Source of the DNA: Rhizobium lentis
GTDB lineage: Bacteria; Pseudomonadota; Alphaproteobacteria; Rhizobiales; Rhizobiaceae
Reading direction: 5' to 3'
DNA: 64,000 nt
NCBI RefSeq assembly: GCF_014200175.1
Contig: NZ_JACHBD010000001.1
Span: forward strand, 434,001-498,000
A model generated the notes under the pieces. The model was not told the DNA's origin. It was given only the letters and a program-made list of their open reading frames with translations, and made no database searches. Position 1 is the stretch's first letter. Each line of letters opens with the position of its first letter. A program made the translations under genes and the position numbers. This document shows positions 59,580 through 64,000 of this stretch, piece after piece.

Positions 59580-60680
59580 ATGACCGTGACGTCGGCCTCT
59601 CCTGAAATCAAAATCGAACTCCACAAATCTCCCGTCCCGGACGCCGAACGTATCCAGGCGCTGGAGACGCCCGGCTTCGGCAAGCTCTTCACGGATCACA
59701 TGGTCTTGGCACGATGGACTGCCGACAAGGGCTGGCACGACGCGAAGGTTACGCCCAGGCGGCCCTTGGAACTCGATCCGGCGAGCGCCGTGCTGCACTA
59801 CGCGCAGGAAATCTTCGAGGGCATGAAAGCCTACAAGGCGGACGATGGCCGAATTCTGCTCTTTCGGCCTGAAGAGAACGCACGCCGCTTCGCGCAGTCG
59901 GCGACCCGCATGGCAATGCCTCCCGTGCCGGAAGAACTCTTCCTGAAGGCGGTCGAAGAGCTGGTCCGTGTCGACAAGGCCTGGATACCCTCAGGCGACG
60001 CCAGCCTCTACCTGCGCCCCTTCATGTTCGCCAACGAGGCGTTTCTCGGCGTTCGTCCGGCGCAGGAATATGTCTTTTGCATCATTGCCTCTCCGGTCGG
60101 CGCCTATTTCAAGGGCGGCGCTAAGGCCGTCTCTCTTTGGGTCGAGACCGAATACACCCGTGCAGCCAGCGGCGGCACCGGTGCTGCAAAATGCGGCGGA
60201 AACTACGCAGCCAGCCTCGTGGCGCAAGCCGAGGCGACGAAGAAGGGTTGCGATCAGGTCGTCTTCCTTGATGCCGCAGAGCATCGCTGGGTCGAAGAAC
60301 TCGGCGGCATGAACGTCTTCTTCGTGATGAACGATGGATCGGTGGTGACCCCACCGCTTGGCGGCACGATCCTGCCTGGCATCACCCGGGCTTCCGTGAT
60401 CGTGCTCGCCGAAGAAAGAGGCTTGCGGGTCGAGCAGCGCCCCTACTCGTTTACGGAATGGCAAGACGACGCTGCCAGTGGCAGGCTCGCCGAAGCGTTC
60501 GCTTGCGGCACTGCCGCAGTCCTGGCGGGCATCGGCCTGGTCCGACATGCCGGCGGTGAGTTTCTGGTCGGTGACGGACAGACCGGCAAGCTGACCAGCG
60601 AACTGCGCCAGCAGCTCGTCAGCCTGCAGAAGGGCGTAACGAACGATGAGCACGGTTGGACGCGCCTCATCCCAGCCTGA
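59580..60680 (+). CDS. ilvE: Branched-chain amino acid aminotransferase
   Basis: A 366-residue fold-type IV PLP enzyme that moves the amino group between Leu/Ile/Val and 2-oxoglutarate. Marks are LHYAQEIFEGMKAYKADDGR, FRPEENARRFAQSATRMAMP, the PLP Lys in GGTGAAKCGGNYAASL, VEELGGMNVFFV, and TPPLGGTILPGITRASVI. The length matches the class II BCAT type. The start follows a weak site (AAGGTGCAGCA). A methyltransferase gene follows. Confidence 0.93.
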   Translation: MTVTSASPEIKIELHKSPVPDAERIQALETPGFGKLFTDHMVLARWTADKGWHDAKVTPRRPLELDPASAVLHYAQEIFEGMKAYKADDGRILLFRPEENARRFAQSATRMAMPPVPEELFLKAVEELVRVDKAWIPSGDASLYLRPFMFANEAFLGVRPAQEYVFCIIASPVGAYFKGGAKAVSLWVETEYTRAASGGTGAAKCGGNYAASLVAQAEATKKGCDQVVFLDAAEHRWVEELGGMNVFFVMNDGSVVTPPLGGTILPGITRASVIVLAEERGLRVEQRPYSFTEWQDDAASGRLAEAFACGTAAVLAGIGLVRHAGGEFLVGDGQTGKLTSELRQQLVSLQKGVTNDEHGWTRLIPA

Positions 60681-60753
60681 ACTCGATCGTGCGCCGACCC
60701 GCCTTCGGAAAGCCACCTTCAATCAAACCGACTTTCGGGATCGGCCGCTCCGC

Positions 60754-61341
60754 ATGCACAGTGACAGCACCTCCACCTTCTACGACGAAAACGCCGAGGT
60801 TTATGCAAGCCGGGCGCGCAGCCTGCCAAAGCAACAGCTCGATGCCTTCCTCGCGCGGCTTGCACCAGGTGCCGCAATCCTCGAACTCGGCTGCGGCGGC
60901 GGGCAGGACAGCGCCTACATGTTGTCGCAAGGCTTCGACGTGACACCGACCGACGGCTCCCCCGAGCTTGCAAGACAGGCGGAGATGCTGATCGGCAGGC
61001 CTGTCAGGGTCATGCTGTTCCAGCAGCTCGACGCCGAAAACGCCTACGGCGGCGTCTGGGCGCATGCGAGCCTGCTCCATGTTCCGAGATCCGAGCTCGC
61101 CGACGTCTTCGCCCGTATCCATAATGCGCTGAGAACCGACGGCATCCTCCACGCAAGCTTCAAGGCGGGAGAAGCCGAAGGTCGTGACGGTTTCGGGCGC
61201 TACTACAACTACCCCTCCGCCGATTGGCTGTCGGCGCTTCTGTCGGCGGGCGGCTGGCGTAACATCGCCATCGAGGAAAGCGAAGGCACGGGATATGACG
61301 GCAAGCCAACGCGCTGGCTGATCGTCAGTGCGCAACGATAA
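60754..61341 (+). CDS. Class I SAM-dependent methyltransferase
   Basis: The protein has 195 residues. FYDENAEVYASRARS at the start is a common lead-in of small-molecule methyltransferases; motif I is ILELGCGGGQDSAYM. WAHASLLHVPRSELADVFAR matches motif IV and after. ATG 60754 is chosen; ATG 60646 inside ilvE would add 36 residues of poor quality. It may be co-transcribed with ilvE. Substrate unknown. Confidence 0.85.
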   Translation: MHSDSTSTFYDENAEVYASRARSLPKQQLDAFLARLAPGAAILELGCGGGQDSAYMLSQGFDVTPTDGSPELARQAEMLIGRPVRVMLFQQLDAENAYGGVWAHASLLHVPRSELADVFARIHNALRTDGILHASFKAGEAEGRDGFGRYYNYPSADWLSALLSAGGWRNIAIEESEGTGYDGKPTRWLIVSAQR

Positions 61342-61548
61342 AGGTCGCGCTCAGTTCGGCCCATAGGCTGCCAAACCGCGAAGCGCGCATCGTCCGGAAG
61401 CACTTCGCGGACGAAGGATTCGATCCGTGACAGAATTATTTCTATTGTCGACTGCGGCAGCGGTCGTTTCCGATTTTTTTCTTCAACGGGAACAGAAAAC
61501 CATCGAGAGGGTTCGATCACAATCTGACGAAGCCGGCTAAAGCTGAAC

Positions 61549-61812
61549 ATGCCGCAGGTATCTCAAAAGCGGACGAAGATTGGTGGGGGAGATACCGAAG
61601 ATCTCCTGCTGACCACCTGTCTCCCTGGATGGATCGCCCGTTCTCTCGCCAGAAGTGGAATCCATCGGATGAGCCAATTGGCAGACATGAAGAATGCCGA
61701 CCTCCTCCAGCTCCCCGGGATTGGCCCCAGATCCGTCGAGCAGATACGGTCGGCGATCAGAAAATTCAAACGCAACCGAGCACACATCTCGGCGACGCGT
61801 TCGAAACAATGA
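61549..61812 (+). CDS. Small helix-hairpin-helix protein resembling the RNA polymerase alpha C-terminal fold
   Basis: An 87-residue protein. SLARSGIHRMSQLADMKNAD then LLQLPGIGPRSVEQIRSAIR has the helix-hairpin-helix (PGIGPRSVEQI) layout seen in alpha-CTD-like domains and some DNA-repair proteins. The N-terminus and basic tail (KFKRNRAHISATRSKQ) are unfamiliar. Its TGA overlaps the ATG of the methyltransferase at 61809 (ATGA), so both are translated together. Possibly DNA or RNA binding. Confidence 0.6.
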   Translation: MPQVSQKRTKIGGGDTEDLLLTTCLPGWIARSLARSGIHRMSQLADMKNADLLQLPGIGPRSVEQIRSAIRKFKRNRAHISATRSKQ

Positions 61813-62582
61813 CCGACGCTTGCGGATTGGAGTTGGGAATGAACGAGAAGGCTCGTCTGGAAAGCGACATCGCAGCCTTGGGGCCATGGTTTCACAATCT
61901 GCGAATTAACGGCGTTCAAACCGCGCCGGATCATTTCCTTGGCGACTATCCGTCCTTCAAATGGGCCCACTTTCAGCAGGTGGTGCCTGAAGATCTCCGC
62001 GGCTGCAGCGTGCTGGACATCGGCTGCAACGCTGGGTTCTACTCGCTTGAAATGAAAAGAAGAAAGGCCGGGCGGGTCGTCGGAATCGACTCTGACCCCC
62101 GTTATCTCAGGCAAGCCGAGTTCGCAGCCAGACAGATAGGTGAGGATATCGAATTCAAGCTGATGTCGGTCTACGAGGTGGAAAAACTGAAGGAGAGATT
62201 TGATCTGGTCCTTTTCATGGGTGTTCTTTATCACCTGCGGCATCCGCTACTGGCGCTCGACCTTTTGCATGAGCATGTCGTCGGCGAAAAGATGCTGTTT
62301 CAATGCATGCAGCGGGGGGAAGAGGAAGTCGCCGAGCTCAGCGAAAATTACGACTTCTTCGACGCGGCGATTTTTGAGCAGCGCGGCTTTCCCAAGGTTT
62401 ATTTCGTGGAAGAGCGGTACGCTGGCGATCCCACCAACTGGTTCATTCCGAACAAGGCGGCCGTCGAAGCAATGCTGAGAAGCGCCGGGTTTGTCATTCG
62501 TGCCAATCCCGAACGCGAAGTTTATCTGGTGGAACGTGGAACCCGCCACCCGATGGCGGAAGCACCCCCGATGCTTGGCTGA
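61809..62582 (+). CDS. TIGR04290-like SAM-dependent methyltransferase
   Basis: The protein has 257 residues. LRINGVQTAPDHFLGDYPSF ahead of VLDIGCNAGFYSLEMKRRKA (motif I), the VVGIDSDPRYLRQAE segment and VLFMGVLYHLRHPLLALDLL resemble the CmoB-like TIGR04290 family, from memory. ATG 61809 overlaps the helix-hairpin-helix gene; the longer frame runs antiphase through that gene. Its tail WFIPNKAAVEAMLRSAGF is also family-like. The acceptor is unknown; relatives occur in glycan or specialised-metabolite loci. Confidence 0.82.
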   Translation: MTDACGLELGMNEKARLESDIAALGPWFHNLRINGVQTAPDHFLGDYPSFKWAHFQQVVPEDLRGCSVLDIGCNAGFYSLEMKRRKAGRVVGIDSDPRYLRQAEFAARQIGEDIEFKLMSVYEVEKLKERFDLVLFMGVLYHLRHPLLALDLLHEHVVGEKMLFQCMQRGEEEVAELSENYDFFDAAIFEQRGFPKVYFVEERYAGDPTNWFIPNKAAVEAMLRSAGFVIRANPEREVYLVERGTRHPMAEAPPMLG

Positions 62583-62611
62583 TCAAATTTCCCTCCACCC
62601 CACTTCAGCAG

Positions 62612-64000
62612 TCAGGGTCCAACCAATTCCGCCAAGCGGTCCAGGTAACGCTTTACGGTGCTTCCGATGCGCTCCGTCTCGGCGCAATCGGCGCTGGCTT
62701 TCGCCTGCGACCATAGACCGATCTGGAAACCAAGATAACATGCCTCGAAAAACCTGAGTACATCGTCGCGCAAATCACAATCCGCTTCTCGACCGACGAG
62801 ATTGGCGAGATGCTCGCGCTCCTCGCTCGAGAGTTGGAATTCCACGCATGCACCCGCGACGTCCCAGGCGATGTCCTGACACCCAATCAGATCGTGGGCC
62901 GCATTGTGGTCGAGCGCATCCGTCTTCATGATGCGCCCGGCCGTGGTAGTCAGCCATTCCCATGGGTGAAGCCGGTTGTCCGTATCGACACGTCGCAATC
63001 GTCCAGACAGGCGGTCGGGCGTGTCTATCACGCGCCTCAATTTCGCTGCTGTATCCGGTCCTGCCGCTTCCACGACATTGAAAACAGCCATTTCGGAAAG
63101 TGTCTGTATCGACGCGCCGCCGTTTAGTGCCGGGAGGTGACGGGCACGAAAACCGAGGTAACGTCCGAGGTGATCCACGATGTGGTGCCGGGTTGGACCG
63201 CTATTGACGAGGGGTACTCCCTCCAGCCATTCCTCGACGATAAAGCCGTAACACGTGCCGGCAATCTTGGGAATGAAGCCAGCTTCGCTCAGCAACGAAC
63301 CTCGTCTTGCCTTCTCCGCGTCGCTGCCGCAAAGGCCGGCAAACTTGACATGCCATGCCCCGCCTTCGGCTTCCATCAGGAATTTGCGTTTTTCCATCTG
63401 CATAAAGCTCGGCGGCCAAGCTGACGGATCGCGATAGCGAACAGAACGCCATGCGCCGCCTGACAGGTCCCGCCAAGAGGATCTCGCCACTCCGACAACG
63501 TCGGCCGCCCATGTATGCAGACGATGTCTTGGGTCCTCGGCCTTGCTGGTAAAATCGTCGAAGCTGACAACATGCCGTGGCCGGTCTCGCCAACGGGTCC
63601 GGTGTGGCTCGCTTGCATGCGGGCCTGGTTCACCTGCGTGGCTCGGGAAGAAATGAAGCCGACCAGATGCTACACCGTTAGCCTGCAGCCAGTCCCCGAC
63701 GCAGCCGAATGAACTCCCCGACAGCCCTGGTCCTTCATCGACGATGGCAAAATCGGTTTCAGGATCCGCAAGAATGCGCCTGGAAAGAGCCGCTGTGACC
63801 TGTAGCTGCCGCTCGAAGGGGTGACCAGTTGGCCGTACCGAATAGGCAGGCTCGGCACCCAAGGCTGCGGAAACCAGAGCCGCAAGCCCGGTCCCGATGC
63901 TGCGTATGCCTATGACGACCGTTTTAGGCGTTAGATTTGAGATCGAAGCCGCCTCGATATAGCTCTCGGGATACAAGGCATAAAAGGCGTAACCCTCTGC
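62612..64000 (-). CDS. Putative phosphoribosyltransferase-like/kinase-like fusion, 5' end outside window
   Basis: The frame is open to base 64000, so the N-terminus is missing; about 462 residues are visible. Early in the visible part, VVIGIRSIGTGLAALVSAAL and FAIVDEGPGLSGSSF resemble the first strand and PRPP loop of type I phosphoribosyltransferases. Later, GFIVEEWLEGVPLV and HNAAHDLIGCQDIAWDVAGA resemble the hinge and the catalytic and metal segments of aminoglycoside-phosphotransferase-type kinases. Neither domain is certain. It converges on the TIGR04290-like methyltransferase gene with a 29-bp gap. Cytoplasmic; function unknown. Confidence 0.6.
   Translation of the reverse strand, partial: AEGYAFYALYPESYIEAASISNLTPKTVVIGIRSIGTGLAALVSAALGAEPAYSVRPTGHPFERQLQVTAALSRRILADPETDFAIVDEGPGLSGSSFGCVGDWLQANGVASGRLHFFPSHAGEPGPHASEPHRTRWRDRPRHVVSFDDFTSKAEDPRHRLHTWAADVVGVARSSWRDLSGGAWRSVRYRDPSAWPPSFMQMEKRKFLMEAEGGAWHVKFAGLCGSDAEKARRGSLLSEAGFIPKIAGTCYGFIVEEWLEGVPLVNSGPTRHHIVDHLGRYLGFRARHLPALNGGASIQTLSEMAVFNVVEAAGPDTAAKLRRVIDTPDRLSGRLRRVDTDNRLHPWEWLTTTAGRIMKTDALDHNAAHDLIGCQDIAWDVAGACVEFQLSSEEREHLANLVGREADCDLRDDVLRFFEACYLGFQIGLWSQAKASADCAETERIGSTVKRYLDRLAELVGP

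Noticed and set aside
61209..61550. 113-residue minus-strand ORF beginning MFSFSRLRQIVIEP between the methyltransferase and helix-hairpin-helix genes
   Set aside because: Its 3' part is antisense to the methyltransferase gene, no ribosome binding site is evident, and no family is recognised. A decayed gene remains possible.

Overview
The window looks like chromosome of a fast-growing Rhizobium, most likely of the R. leguminosarum/R. etli group. This is inferred from high GC, NGC/NGG-rich codon use, and families typical of rhizobia: a RibH2-type lumazine synthase behind an FMN riboswitch, a bacterial transglutaminase-like peptidase, DUF1194, GCG_CRPN and RcnB small secreted proteins. Mosaic intergenic palindromes of the RIME type point the same way. 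No phage, IS element, CRISPR array or rRNA is visible. One tRNA-Lys (CTT) is present. Protein names are from recognition of sequence patterns; no search was run.

Left part (1-20.2 kb): a helical-repeat/winged-helix regulator next to a DUF899 gene; an LLM flavin oxidoreductase; a LysR gene; an ArsR-MFS pair with a dyad operator; a methyltransferase; a four-gene siderophore-type ABC importer (binding protein, two FecCD permeases, ATPase); a soluble class III nucleotide cyclase; small secreted proteins; the FMN riboswitch with ribH; a VOC protein; DUF1194; and a LysR gene divergent from an SDR-RidA pair.

Middle part (20.2-35.7 kb): the most unusual block. A Pycsar-effector-like three-helix membrane protein is divergent from a single ORF fusing FecR, TPRs and an outer-membrane barrel. 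That ORF overlaps by one base a CHASE2 transmembrane nucleotide cyclase. Further right are a TetR repressor with two matching palindromic operators and a frameshifted membrane-protein target, an apparent leaderless attenuator (promoter, 21-codon leader peptide, intrinsic terminator) ahead of a nucleotidyltransferase, FAH-family and gamma-carbonic-anhydrase-like genes, a transglutaminase-like peptidase, and a long Gly/Ser/Asp/Lys repeat protein with a His-rich segment.

Right part (36-64 kb): a complete zinc module, zur-znuB-znuC divergent from znuA, plus a CobW-family GTPase. Three near-identical dyads (GTTAT-N3-ATAAC) precede the three transcription units. Then come RcnB, a chrA remnant, a CNNM-type CBS protein, intact chrB-chrA, a candidate small RNA, tRNA-Lys and PhzF. 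An iron-type ABC importer appears to be transcribed together with an endonuclease/phosphatase and a NUDIX hydrolase. An OhrR-like MarR gene is divergent from a secreted hydrolase. The window ends with an aldo/keto reductase, two aminotransferases (one IlvE-like), methyltransferases, and a convergent gene that may fuse a phosphoribosyltransferase-like and a kinase-like region and runs off the right edge.

Intergenic space is rich in dispersed repeats: two complete and one half RIME-like element, another palindromic mosaic, two copies of a roughly 100-bp repeat directly after stop codons, two copies of a TTCCTGTG/CACAGGAA palindrome, and three copies of a 'CTTCGAGG' repeat.
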